Positions 7,140 to 15,265 of a stretch of 19,987 bases of DNA are shown in pieces. The translations under genes were made by a program, and so were the position numbers. The DNA comes from JAWXBM01 sp034440115. GTDB taxonomy: Bacteria > Pseudomonadota > Gammaproteobacteria > Xanthomonadales > SZUA-36. The DNA is taken from contig JAWXBM010000008.1 in the NCBI GenBank assembly GCA_034440115.1, forward strand, positions 1 to 19,987, given 5' to 3'. How positions within the stretch are numbered: position 1 is the stretch's first letter; every line of letters begins with the position of its first letter. The notes below the pieces were generated by a model, which did no database searches, was not told the origin of the DNA, and worked only from the letters and a program-made list of their open reading frames with translations.

Positions 7140-8531
7140 ATGACAGCAGTAAAACAACTGTTGGACCTCAACAGTTTTAAGAACGACACGGCACGGCTGA
7201 TCGGAGCTGCCCTGGTAGATGATTCGGCATGGCAAAAGCTGGCTGTGCTCTGCGATTCCTTTGGGCACAGAATGAACGGCACACCCGGGCAGCTTATGTC
7301 TGTCGACTGGGCTTACAACGAGATGCTCAGGGAGGGCCTGGAAAACGTCAGGAAAGACCCGGTAATGGTGCCAAACTGGATTCGCGGCGACGAGTCCGTC
7401 ACGCTCCTGAATCCGTATCCTCGGCCACTGGTAATAATGAGCTACGGCAACAGTGTTGGCACACCGAAGGAAGGCCTGACCGCAGAGGCGATGGTTGTCA
7501 GTTCATTCGAAGAACTCGCCAGCCGCGCCGACGAAGTCCCGGGGAAAATTGTAGTTTTCTGCCCGCCCTGGACCAGCTATCCGGATGACGAGGCCTGGAA
7601 AAATTATCTGGACCTGCGCCATTTTCGAATTTCAGGCCATGCCAAGGCAGCGCAACTTGGTGCTATTGCCGTACTCTTGCGCAGCATATACCCGCCCCAT
7701 GCGCGACAGGCGCATACGGGCGCGCTGACTTACACTGAGGGTGTAGCAAAAATCCCATCCGCTGCGTTATCGCCGGAAGACGCTCTTATGCTTGAGCGCA
7801 TGCATAGACGCGGCCAACCGATCAACCTCACACTGAAGATGCAGGCGCGTGTCGAAGCAGATATTGAATCCGCAAACGTCATCGGCGAAATAGTTGGCCG
7901 GGAAAAGCCTGAAGAGGTCATAGTACTCGCTTGCCAGTTCGACTCCTGGGACAGCGGCGTTAGCGCACAGGACGATGGGGCCGGGGCAATTGTCGTCTGG
8001 GAATCTTTGCGTTTGATGAAAAAATTAGGCATCAGACCGCGTCGCACTATTCGAACGCTCCTGTGCACCAATGAGGAGAACGGTGGCTCAGGAGGTATTG
8101 CATACAGAGACAAATATCGGTCGCAGCTTTCCAACCATATAGCCATGCTGGAAGCAGACAGCGGCGTGGTTCCGCCACTGCACTTCCGCGTTTCAGGTTG
8201 CGATGAAACAATCGCATTGGTGAAGCAGATAGGGAGCCTTGCAAAAATGCTTGGGCTGGAGGACACGCGCAGCCCCGTGCGAATTGGCACCGCTGAAGAT
8301 ATCCATGCGAGTGTAGAGGCAGGGAACATTCCCAGCCTGACGTTGCAAGGCAATAATGAGCCCTACAGCCGCTACCACCATGCGCATTCCGATATGGTCG
8401 AGGCAGTCTCACCTGTTGAACTGGCAAGAGCGACGGCGGCGGTGGCGGTAATTGCCTATGTTTTGGCAGAGATGGAAGAGCGCCTGCCGACAGGCAAGGG
8501 CGAGGGAGCCCGAGGCACCTATGCCGGCTAG
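7140..8531 (+). CDS. M28-family metallopeptidase, plasma glutamate carboxypeptidase-like, without signal peptide
   Basis: This 463-residue protein has the M28 layout with an inserted PA domain (about 85-235, including SVGTPKEGLTAEAMVV and VPGKIVVF). The di-zinc catalytic domain shows the bridging Asp in AQDDGAGA (278/279), the catalytic Glu pair E312-E313 in CTNEENGGSGG, an acidic ligand in MLEADSG (338-340) and the late His in YHHAHSD (413-416). The expected first zinc-ligand His of the H-x-D-S-W motif is replaced by Gln266 (CQFDSWD, codon CAG). Family members split dipeptides or C-terminal residues and are usually exported. This one has no leader and should be cytoplasmic. Its ATG has a GGAG nine bases upstream and lies 47 bp after the receptor gene. 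Loss of one ligand may mean altered metal use, low activity or a sequencing error. Confidence 0.88.
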   Translation: MTAVKQLLDLNSFKNDTARLIGAALVDDSAWQKLAVLCDSFGHRMNGTPGQLMSVDWAYNEMLREGLENVRKDPVMVPNWIRGDESVTLLNPYPRPLVIMSYGNSVGTPKEGLTAEAMVVSSFEELASRADEVPGKIVVFCPPWTSYPDDEAWKNYLDLRHFRISGHAKAAQLGAIAVLLRSIYPPHARQAHTGALTYTEGVAKIPSAALSPEDALMLERMHRRGQPINLTLKMQARVEADIESANVIGEIVGREKPEEVIVLACQFDSWDSGVSAQDDGAGAIVVWESLRLMKKLGIRPRRTIRTLLCTNEENGGSGGIAYRDKYRSQLSNHIAMLEADSGVVPPLHFRVSGCDETIALVKQIGSLAKMLGLEDTRSPVRIGTAEDIHASVEAGNIPSLTLQGNNEPYSRYHHAHSDMVEAVSPVELARATAAVAVIAYVLAEMEERLPTGKGEGARGTYAG

Positions 8532-9756
8532 CCCGAATTCCAGAAGTAACCAACACTGCGCAGACGACGCTGAAGTGGTTGCGCCATTGGGGACCCGATC
8601 GGATTTCCCCATCTGTGACACTGTGACATACCTCGACAACGCATTCATTGGGCCAGTGCCAAAGCCCGTAAGGGACGCAGCCTTTCACTGGTATAACAAA
8701 CGCAGCACTGAGGAAACCGATATCTATGGAATGTTCGACACAATAGAGATCGTCCGTCGCCAGTTTGCCGGAATGATCAATGCTTCCCCCGATGAGATTG
8801 GATTTCTTTACACAACATCGGAAGGGGAAAACATCATCTGCCGCGCCCTCGATCTGTTACCTGGGCAGAACATTGTTACCGACGATCTGGCCTACCCTCA
8901 TGTCGGTGTCCTGGGTAAAAAGCTTGAGCAGGAACAGCAGATAGATTTTCGCATCGTCGAACATACCCGCGGTGCCGTCACTGTAGAAAGCTTTGCCGCC
9001 CGCGTAGACAGCAAAACGAGACTTGTTGTCGTTCCCTGGATTTCCAACATTAGCGCACACCGCCATGACATTCGCGGCCTGGCAAAGCTCGCTCACGCTG
9101 CCGGAGCCTACCTGTACGTTGACGCGATACAAATATTGGGCACAGAGCCCATTGACGTTAAAGCCGAGGACATCGATTTCCTCTGCGCTGGCACCTACAA
9201 ATGGCTGATGGCGGGCTGGGGCATTGCCCCCATTTATATAAGGCGGGAACTTATCGACGCGATCAGGCCGGACCGTTATGGCTGGCAAACTGCGTTATCC
9301 GCGCCCTCAGCTGCGTACAACTATACACACCGTACAAGCGCAGCAAAGTTTGAATACGCCAGCCCATCGTTTGATCAGTTCATGATGCTCACGACTGCAC
9401 TCTCCTATCTGGATGGGATAGGCCTCGACCAGATCGCGCACTATTCACGGTACATGACCAGTTACCTGCGCGGCGCGCTCGAAGCCCTGGACTTTACAGT
9501 GTTCACACCAAAAGGTGACGTCTCGCCTTCACTGACCTTTTGGGTTGGCGCGGGCGAGAAAGACGTAGAGGCTGCTTGCCGGCAAGCCAATATTCGCGTC
9601 GGCTTTGCCAGCGGGCACCGGATGTCAGAGACCTATGGCAGCAATGAAAGCGCGTGCCGAGTGCGCATTTCGCCAGCTCATTACAATCTGCGAAGCGATC
9701 TGGATGCGCTACTGAACGTCGTCGAACGTCTGCCTCGATTCGCCGGATATGAATGA
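8521..9756 (+). CDS. Class V aminotransferase-like PLP enzyme (cysteine desulfurase / isopenicillin N epimerase-like)
   Basis: This 411-residue fold-type I PLP enzyme has the class V pattern. It shows YTTSEGENIICRAL in the cofactor phosphate region, Asp201 in LYVDAIQ stacking on the pyridine nitrogen, and Lys227 in GTYKWLMAGWG as the Schiff-base lysine. Relatives include cysteine desulfurases, kynureninases, isopenicillin N epimerases and serine/aspartate-glyoxylate aminotransferases, so the reaction (transamination, C-S or C-C cleavage, or epimerisation) is open. I chose the ATG at 8521 because GAGG lies five bases upstream and the peptide before it is low-complexity read-through of the upstream gene. 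The start overlaps the peptidase stop by 11 nt. No signal peptide is present, so the enzyme is cytoplasmic. Confidence 0.88.
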   Translation: MPASPNSRSNQHCADDAEVVAPLGTRSDFPICDTVTYLDNAFIGPVPKPVRDAAFHWYNKRSTEETDIYGMFDTIEIVRRQFAGMINASPDEIGFLYTTSEGENIICRALDLLPGQNIVTDDLAYPHVGVLGKKLEQEQQIDFRIVEHTRGAVTVESFAARVDSKTRLVVVPWISNISAHRHDIRGLAKLAHAAGAYLYVDAIQILGTEPIDVKAEDIDFLCAGTYKWLMAGWGIAPIYIRRELIDAIRPDRYGWQTALSAPSAAYNYTHRTSAAKFEYASPSFDQFMMLTTALSYLDGIGLDQIAHYSRYMTSYLRGALEALDFTVFTPKGDVSPSLTFWVGAGEKDVEAACRQANIRVGFASGHRMSETYGSNESACRVRISPAHYNLRSDLDALLNVVERLPRFAGYE

Positions 9757-11008
9757 CAGCTCTATAGCAGTCAATACGCCGAGCAATCGATTCGGCGCCT
9801 ACAAGGAATTCAGCGCGGGCTGGAAAGTCCTGCTCGGGAGCGCTGCGGGGCTTATCTTCGGCGCCACGATGCTGCCCTTCAATACGCTCGGGGCGGTAGT
9901 TACACCATTGAGCGAAGAGTTCGGCTGGGGCCGTGGCGAGATACAGCTGTGCTATCTCTTCTTTACGCTCGGCAGCGCGGCGTGCTACCCGTTCATCGGC
10001 AAACTCGTTGATCGCATCGGTTCACGCCGCGTGGCCCTGATCGGGATACCCGCCTTTGCCGCCGCGTTTGCCACTATCGGATTGGCAACCAGTGATGTAC
10101 GTAGCTTTTATCTCGCATGGGTTTTCGTCGGTGTCCTGGGAGCAGGCACATCCCCCATTACCTTTACCGCGATCGTGAACCTGTGGTTTACAAAGAACCG
10201 GGGGCTGGCACTTGCCACGACTCTGTTTCTTGGCGGCATCTCTGCGGCCGCAGTCCAGATCTGTTCGACCTATCTCGCGGAGGCCTATGGATGGAGACAA
10301 ACTTTTTTCATCTTCGCGCTACTGCCCCTTTGCGCCGCCTGGCCCCTGGCCTGGTATTGCCTGCATCCACCAGCAACACGCACGGTTGAAACGCCTCAGT
10401 CTGACCGCAGCCGCCTGGAAGACGTCACCCTTTCTTACTACCGCGACTATCGATTCTGGCTGCTGACGCTGGCCATTGGCCTGGTTACTTTCAGCATTTC
10501 CGGCGTCGTGTTGAATCTCAAGCCATTGTTGGCAGACCGCGGATTCGACCCGGCTACCGCCGCCTACCTGGCAGGGGCCCTTGGCCTTGCCTTGTCGGTC
10601 TCGCGCCTCGCAACGGGTTACCTGATCGATCGCGTTTGGGCCCCCGCAGTTGGCTTTGTGCTCTTCTTGCTGCCCGTATTTGCCTGCTGGGCCTTGATTG
10701 AGGTGGAAGGATCCATGCGCCTCGCCCTGACGGCAGTCATCCTGATTGGTGTGGCAACTGGCGGCGAATCAGATCTTATGGCCTTCCTGACTGCAAAGTA
10801 CTTCGGCATGAAGCGTTATGGGCGAGTTTACGCAACCGTTTTCACTGTATTTATCGTCAGCTCAGGGGTTGCACCATCGGTGTTTGGCTATGTCTTCGAT
10901 ATATCTGGCAGCTACGATCCGGTTCTGATCGTCGCTGCCGTTTGCTTCTTTTGCTCAGGCGTCCTGCTACTTGGCATGGGCAGATACCCTGCACACAATC
11001 CAGCATAG
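9749..11008 (+). CDS. Major facilitator superfamily transporter
   Basis: This 419-residue protein has about twelve hydrophobic segments in two halves, with an MFS loop motif between helices 2 and 3 (GKLVDRIGSRRVAL) and an equivalent loop in the second half (ATGYLIDRVW). The shape is that of monocarboxylate or oxalate/formate antiporter-type carriers, for example LNLWFTKNRGLALA after helix 4. It probably moves the compound or one of its breakdown products across the inner membrane, completing the path opened by the TonB receptor. Direction and substrate cannot be read from sequence. The start overlaps the aminotransferase stop by 8 nt, so expression is coupled. Confidence 0.92.
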   Translation: MNDSSIAVNTPSNRFGAYKEFSAGWKVLLGSAAGLIFGATMLPFNTLGAVVTPLSEEFGWGRGEIQLCYLFFTLGSAACYPFIGKLVDRIGSRRVALIGIPAFAAAFATIGLATSDVRSFYLAWVFVGVLGAGTSPITFTAIVNLWFTKNRGLALATTLFLGGISAAAVQICSTYLAEAYGWRQTFFIFALLPLCAAWPLAWYCLHPPATRTVETPQSDRSRLEDVTLSYYRDYRFWLLTLAIGLVTFSISGVVLNLKPLLADRGFDPATAAYLAGALGLALSVSRLATGYLIDRVWAPAVGFVLFLLPVFACWALIEVEGSMRLALTAVILIGVATGGESDLMAFLTAKYFGMKRYGRVYATVFTVFIVSSGVAPSVFGYVFDISGSYDPVLIVAAVCFFCSGVLLLGMGRYPAHNPA

Positions 11009-11018
11009 AGGAACGACT

Positions 11019-12329
11019 ATGACCCACTCCCGCTTCAAATTCGGTTCGATTCAGACTTCCGTGTTGGTTTGTTGTATTGCGCTGCTCTGTTGTACCGGGG
11101 TATTCGCCAATGATGTTTGGCTGAGCCATGTGAATGTTCTCGATACCGATTCGGGCAAAGCCCGGAACGATGTCCACGTTCGCATCACAGACGGCTTGAT
11201 TGCCGAAGTCAGTAAGCACTTGCCGGCTGTGGATCAGCAGCAAACGCTCGATTTAACCGGCAAATGGATCATCCCTGGCCTGGTCGACATGCACACCCAT
11301 CTGGGTATGGCGGGTCGGCCTGGAATCGCCTCTGAATGGAGTAATGTCTATTATGCGTTGGTGGCCTATCGTAATGCCCAAAGCATGCTGGAACACGGTT
11401 TCACCACCGTTCGGAACCTGGGCACCCAGGGCTACGCAACCACTGATCTCGCCCGTGCCATTAATTCCGGATTACTGGTGGGCCCAACTATCATAGATGC
11501 CGGCAAGTTCATCATTCCCTTTGGGGTTGCGCAAAGCGTAACCAAAGGCAAGAGCCGGCATCCTATTCCCATCGAGTTGGGACCGATCTGGGAAAACAGC
11601 TACCTGATGGCAACTGGACCCTGGGAAATGGTTGAAGCGGTTCGTCAGAACATCTACTACGGCGCTGAAACCATCAAGATCGTTGCCGACATGAATCCCT
11701 ACAGCTTTACAGAAGCAGAACTCAAGGCTGCCATCGACGAGGCGCATGCCGCAGGCAAAACCGTTGCTGTCCATTTCGGTTACGGCGGAGAACCGGTGCG
11801 CAGGGCTATCTTGGCCGGTGCCGATTCGATTGAGCATGGTTTTGGCCTGGATGAAGAATTGCTCAAACTGATGAAAGAGCATGGCACTGTGCTTTCGACC
11901 ACAGACTTCCCCTGGGAATTACTTCGCAGCATGTTCTCCGGCAATGAAGAGGCTGCGAGAGAATGGAATGACAAGTTCACCCAGCGTCTGGTAATGGCTC
12001 ACAAAATGGGGGTCAAAATGGTTTTCGGTACCGACGCTATCCACGACATCGACGGCAAGTCGCGTGGTGAAATGGCCATCTGGTTTATCGACAAGTGGAT
12101 TGAGGTGGGTATTCCTGAACTGGATTTGCTGCGGGCAATGACCGTCAGTTCTTACGAGTTTCTGGGACTTTCCCAGCAAGGCAAGATTGAACCCGGCTAT
12201 GCCGCAGACCTGGTCATTCTTGATCAGAATCCGCTGGAGAATATTCAAACCCTGAAGCAGCCTTTCGGTGTGATCAAAGGCGGTGTTCGAGTAGCCCGAA
12301 TGCAATTGGCCGGCGATCAAGGTCAGTGA
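11019..12329 (+). CDS. Exported metal-dependent amidohydrolase (imidazolonepropionase / Xaa-Pro dipeptidase-like)
   Basis: This 436-residue protein has a Sec signal peptide (residues 1-30, hydrophobic core SVLVCCIALLCC, cleavage near VFA-ND). The amidohydrolase TIM barrel carries the metal ligands in order: H92 and H94 in DMHTHLG, the probable carboxylated Lys220 in ETIKIVAD, H252 in VAVHFGY, H273 in SIEHGFG and D339 in FGTDAIHD. Relatives include the prolidase-like Xaa-Pro/Xaa-Arg dipeptidases and hydantoin or imidazolone hydrolases; they cut amide bonds in peptides or cyclic amides. Export places it in the periplasm, ahead of the cytoplasmic peptidase. ATG at 11019 has AGAGGAA upstream and begins 10 nt after the MFS stop; an earlier in-frame ATG inside the MFS gene lacks this support. 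Confidence 0.9.
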   Translation: MTHSRFKFGSIQTSVLVCCIALLCCTGVFANDVWLSHVNVLDTDSGKARNDVHVRITDGLIAEVSKHLPAVDQQQTLDLTGKWIIPGLVDMHTHLGMAGRPGIASEWSNVYYALVAYRNAQSMLEHGFTTVRNLGTQGYATTDLARAINSGLLVGPTIIDAGKFIIPFGVAQSVTKGKSRHPIPIELGPIWENSYLMATGPWEMVEAVRQNIYYGAETIKIVADMNPYSFTEAELKAAIDEAHAAGKTVAVHFGYGGEPVRRAILAGADSIEHGFGLDEELLKLMKEHGTVLSTTDFPWELLRSMFSGNEEAAREWNDKFTQRLVMAHKMGVKMVFGTDAIHDIDGKSRGEMAIWFIDKWIEVGIPELDLLRAMTVSSYEFLGLSQQGKIEPGYAADLVILDQNPLENIQTLKQPFGVIKGGVRVARMQLAGDQGQ

Positions 12330-13306
12330 AGAAGCTGACGCTGCCCTCGCTGCAGCAAATACAGCAAGCCAGTGAGCGCATCCGCCCCTATGTGTTGTCG
12401 TTACCGCTGGTTCCACTGAATGCCGACCACGCGCCACAAAGCACATTCCTGCAACTGGAAAATCTGCAGTTGGTAGGTTCTTATAAATTGCGCGGTGCGG
12501 CCAATGCGATACTGCAAACGGACCCAGCCGTATTGGCCAGGGGCGTGGCAACCGTCAGTGCCGGTAACCTGGGACAAGGTATTGCCTGGATGGCGAAGAA
12601 GCTCGGATTTCCATGCCTTATCCTCGTGCCGGACCATGCCCCGGCGGCGAAGATTTCGGCGCTCAAGCGCTATGGTGCTGAGGTCAAAACTGTCAACCTG
12701 AACACCTGGTGGTCCATTATGGTTTCAGGCATTTTGCCGGATTTCGACGGCTTGTTCATACATGGCGTATTCAATCCGCAAGTCATGGCGGGGCATGGCA
12801 CGATTGGTTTGGAAATCGTGCAACAGAATCCCGCAATCGAGTCGGTGATCATCCCCTTTGGGGGCGGAGCCATGACCTGCGGTATCGCCGCTGCTGTTAA
12901 AGCATTCAATCCCGACATCCGCGTGTTTACCTGTGAGGTAGACACTGCTGCTCCGTTGCATGCTGCACTGCAACACGGTGAGCCCACTGAAATCGACTAC
13001 CAACCTAGCTTTGTCGATGGCATTGGCAGCCGCAAAGTCTTTCCGGAGATGTGGCCCATGCTGCAGCAAGTGGTAACGGATTCGCTGCTGGTAACACTTG
13101 ATCAGGTACGTGATGCCATTCGCCTGCTGGTCAACAGGCATCACGTGATCGCCGAAGGAGCAGGCGCAGCAGCTTTGGCGGCCGCCCTGAATGCATCCAT
13201 TGAACTGGGCAGCACCGCTTGTGTGATTTCCGGCGGACATATCGATCTGCAGATACTCTCAAACATTCTTGCCACTCCAGCCGGGAAGGGCTCCCGGTTT
13301 GAGTAG
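12326..13306 (+). CDS. Threonine dehydratase-like fold-type II PLP enzyme (EutB/BhcB-like)
   Basis: This 326-residue protein matches the serine/threonine dehydratase catalytic domain without a regulatory ACT domain. Lys54 in GSYKLRGAAN is the PLP lysine, SAGNLGQGIAW (78-88) is the substrate loop, and FGGGAMTCG (178-186) is the phosphate-binding loop. The last is unusual compared with the common GGGGL. Family reactions are ammonia elimination or racemisation of beta-hydroxy amino acids. The GTG start overlaps the preceding stop as GTGA (12326-12329), and no leader is present. A reductase of the ornithine-cyclodeaminase family follows at once. This pairing is also seen in hydroxyectoine use (EutB-EutC) and in the beta-hydroxyaspartate cycle (BhcB-BhcD), which points to a hydroxylated amino acid as substrate. 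That role is inferred. Confidence 0.88.
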   Translation: MKKLTLPSLQQIQQASERIRPYVLSLPLVPLNADHAPQSTFLQLENLQLVGSYKLRGAANAILQTDPAVLARGVATVSAGNLGQGIAWMAKKLGFPCLILVPDHAPAAKISALKRYGAEVKTVNLNTWWSIMVSGILPDFDGLFIHGVFNPQVMAGHGTIGLEIVQQNPAIESVIIPFGGGAMTCGIAAAVKAFNPDIRVFTCEVDTAAPLHAALQHGEPTEIDYQPSFVDGIGSRKVFPEMWPMLQQVVTDSLLVTLDQVRDAIRLLVNRHHVIAEGAGAAALAAALNASIELGSTACVISGGHIDLQILSNILATPAGKGSRFE

Positions 13307-13340
13307 CCAGAAGCAACAGTATTGTCGGTGAACAGTGGCC

Positions 13341-14321
13341 ATGATAGTACTGGATAAAACCTCTGTTGAGAAACTGCTGCCCATGGATATCTGCATTGCC
13401 GGCATGCGTGAAGCTATGTGGCAAATGGGCCTTGGCGCAACAGTGCAGCCCTTGCGCACCGTGCTGGCGATTCCTGATCAGCCCAAATTCATGGGCGTAA
13501 TGCCCGGCTATATACCGATAGAGGATCTGGCCATCGGTGCCAAAGTAATCTCGGTTTTCCCGGACAACATCAAACACGGAAAGCCTTCGCACCAAGGCCT
13601 GGTCATTCTGTTCCATGCCGGTACCGGTGAAGTTGCAGCATTGGTAAATGCCGAGGCGATCACTGCCATTCGTACCGCTGCGACCACCGCCGTGGCAACC
13701 GACGTCGCTGCCCGACAGGACGCATCAAGACTGCTGTTGCTGGGTTACGGCACTCAGGCTATACAACATGCGCGTGCCTTGCCACTGGTACGCAATTTCG
13801 AAACCATCACTATTTGTGGTCGCGATAAGAAAAAGGCGCGACTGTGCGCGGATCAGATTGCCACTGAATTTGCCGGGCAAGTCTGTGTTGCCGATTCAAT
13901 CGAGACTGCTGCCCAATCAGCTGATGTGATTTGTGCCCTGACCCATGCCCGCTTACCCATTCTCCAGGGCAGTTGGCTGCGCCGCGGCGTGCATATCAAT
14001 GCCGTTGGCTCCAGCACTCGCGGATTTCGCGAGATCGACGAACAGGTTGTTTTGCGCTCGAGGTTTTTTGGTGATTACGAGGCGGGAATCAGAGCGCAAT
14101 CCGAGGAGTTTCTTTATGCTCTCGAAAACGGTCAGGTGTCTGCAGAACACTTGCTGGGAGACCTTGGACAGGTGCTGACCGGCCAACTGACCATTCGTCG
14201 CGATAACGACGATATCACCTGTTTCAAGTCACTGGGCAACGTTGTCCAGGACCTGTATGCATCCGCGCTGGCCGTCGAACGTGCCGGGCAACAGGGCTGT
14301 GGCATGCAGATTGATTGCTGA
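13341..14321 (+). CDS. Ornithine cyclodeaminase / mu-crystallin family oxidoreductase (EutC/BhcD-like)
   Basis: This 326-residue NAD(P)-binding protein shows the family's Lys68 in IGAKVISVFPDN and Arg111 in AIRTAATTAVA, which hold the substrate carboxylate. A Rossmann loop LLLGYGTQAIQHA lies near 131-144. At the position where true ornithine cyclodeaminases carry the catalytic Asp, this protein has AVGSSTRGFREID. That is closer to the alanine dehydrogenase, ketimine and iminosuccinate reductase branch, so reduction of an imine is more likely than ornithine cyclisation. I prefer ATG 13341, with GGTGA nine bases upstream, over GTG 13335. It lies 34 nt behind the dehydratase-like gene, and the two probably act in sequence: imine formation, then reduction. 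Confidence 0.87.
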   Translation: MIVLDKTSVEKLLPMDICIAGMREAMWQMGLGATVQPLRTVLAIPDQPKFMGVMPGYIPIEDLAIGAKVISVFPDNIKHGKPSHQGLVILFHAGTGEVAALVNAEAITAIRTAATTAVATDVAARQDASRLLLLGYGTQAIQHARALPLVRNFETITICGRDKKKARLCADQIATEFAGQVCVADSIETAAQSADVICALTHARLPILQGSWLRRGVHINAVGSSTRGFREIDEQVVLRSRFFGDYEAGIRAQSEEFLYALENGQVSAEHLLGDLGQVLTGQLTIRRDNDDITCFKSLGNVVQDLYASALAVERAGQQGCGMQIDC

Positions 14322-14395
14322 CTTTTGCAGCGTTTAATTTAACACGGCTGCGTTTTGACTGGCTTACACGAACTCATCAAGAGGTGGAGCGCTAC

Positions 14396-15265
14396 ATGAA
14401 CAAACGACACTTTTTATACCCGATTCTGTTGCTGGCTTACTCAGCAGCTTGCTTTTCAGCCGAGGTCGCTGCGCCAGTTGGCATGCGGGCCAACCAGAAC
14501 ACCTACTCTCCGCTGCTCGACATCATGCAAGCCTCGCGCAATGTGGAAGTTACCGACCAGCAACTGGAGGAGCTGCGTGGCCTGCAAATGGAAGCCATCT
14601 GGGACAGTCTGGCCGAGTATCAAGGCAACTATGCGCTGGGCTTTAAGGCCACCCAGCCCGGCAAAAAGCTGGTGGGACGCGCCCTAACCATGCGCTTTTA
14701 CCCACCGCGGCCGGATCTTCGGGAGGCACTGGACGCACTTGCCGCAGAGGGCGATTGGGACCGGTTGTTCTACGGCCGCGCAGCAGACGAAGGAAAGCCC
14801 GGTGACGTGGTAGTGGCTGATGTTGGCGGCACCAATGGCGATCAACTGTTCGGTGGTCTTGCCGGCCTGGCGATGAAGGTAGCGGGTATCGAAGGTGCCA
14901 TCATTGAAGGTGGCAGTCGGGACCTTCTGGAGTTGGAGAATGAGAGCTTTGCGGAATTCCCGGTATTCACCCGCTTCTTCGACATCGACACTTCCAAGTG
15001 GTTGGGGGCGGAATGGAACGTACCAATTCGTGTCGGTAACGTCACCGTATTTCCGGGCGATATTGTGATTGCAGATCATTCCGGGGTGATTTTCATTCCT
15101 CCGCAGATCGTTGCGGGCGTTTTGCAGCGAGCGCAAGAAAAGGCAGCCCTGGAGGACTATCAGCGTGAACTTCTGCAAGGCCGGCAACATCGCTTTCGCG
15201 AGATCTACCCCCATTTGTCGCCGGAATTGCAGAAAGCCAGAGAAACCGGAGAGAAACAGTCGTGA
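14396..15265 (+). CDS. Exported RraA-like protein (HMG/CHA aldolase fold)
   Basis: This 289-residue protein has a clear Sec signal peptide (NKRHFLYPILLLAYSAACFSA, cleavage near residue 22) followed by an RraA-family domain. Key blocks are KPGDVVVADVGG (134-145), FGGLAGLAMKVAGIEGAIIEGG (152-173) with Arg175-Asp176, and FPGDIVIADHSGVIFIP (219-235). In the class II 4-hydroxy-4-methyl-2-oxoglutarate/4-carboxy-4-hydroxy-2-oxoadipate aldolases the Arg-Asp pair and a nearby Asp bind the divalent metal and pyruvate. RraA itself inhibits RNase E. Both are cytoplasmic, so an exported member is unusual and may have a different, extracytoplasmic reaction. ATG 14396 is preferred because GGAG lies seven bases upstream and it begins the signal peptide. 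A 74-nt gap precedes it. Confidence 0.85.
   Translation: MNKRHFLYPILLLAYSAACFSAEVAAPVGMRANQNTYSPLLDIMQASRNVEVTDQQLEELRGLQMEAIWDSLAEYQGNYALGFKATQPGKKLVGRALTMRFYPPRPDLREALDALAAEGDWDRLFYGRAADEGKPGDVVVADVGGTNGDQLFGGLAGLAMKVAGIEGAIIEGGSRDLLELENESFAEFPVFTRFFDIDTSKWLGAEWNVPIRVGNVTVFPGDIVIADHSGVIFIPPQIVAGVLQRAQEKAALEDYQRELLQGRQHRFREIYPHLSPELQKARETGEKQS

Noticed and set aside
8452..8520. Upstream in-frame ATG for the class V PLP enzyme.
   Set aside because: It lies deep in the peptidase gene without a ribosome site; ATG 8521 has GAGG at the right distance.
7730..8688. Long minus-strand open frames opposite the peptidase and aminotransferase genes.
   Set aside because: Ser/Pro/Arg-rich shadows with no domain; both plus-strand genes have intact motifs here.
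14315..14395. Longer N-terminus for the RraA-like protein.
   Set aside because: The extra 27 residues precede a good Sec signal peptide and lack a ribosome site, whereas GGAG precedes ATG 14396.
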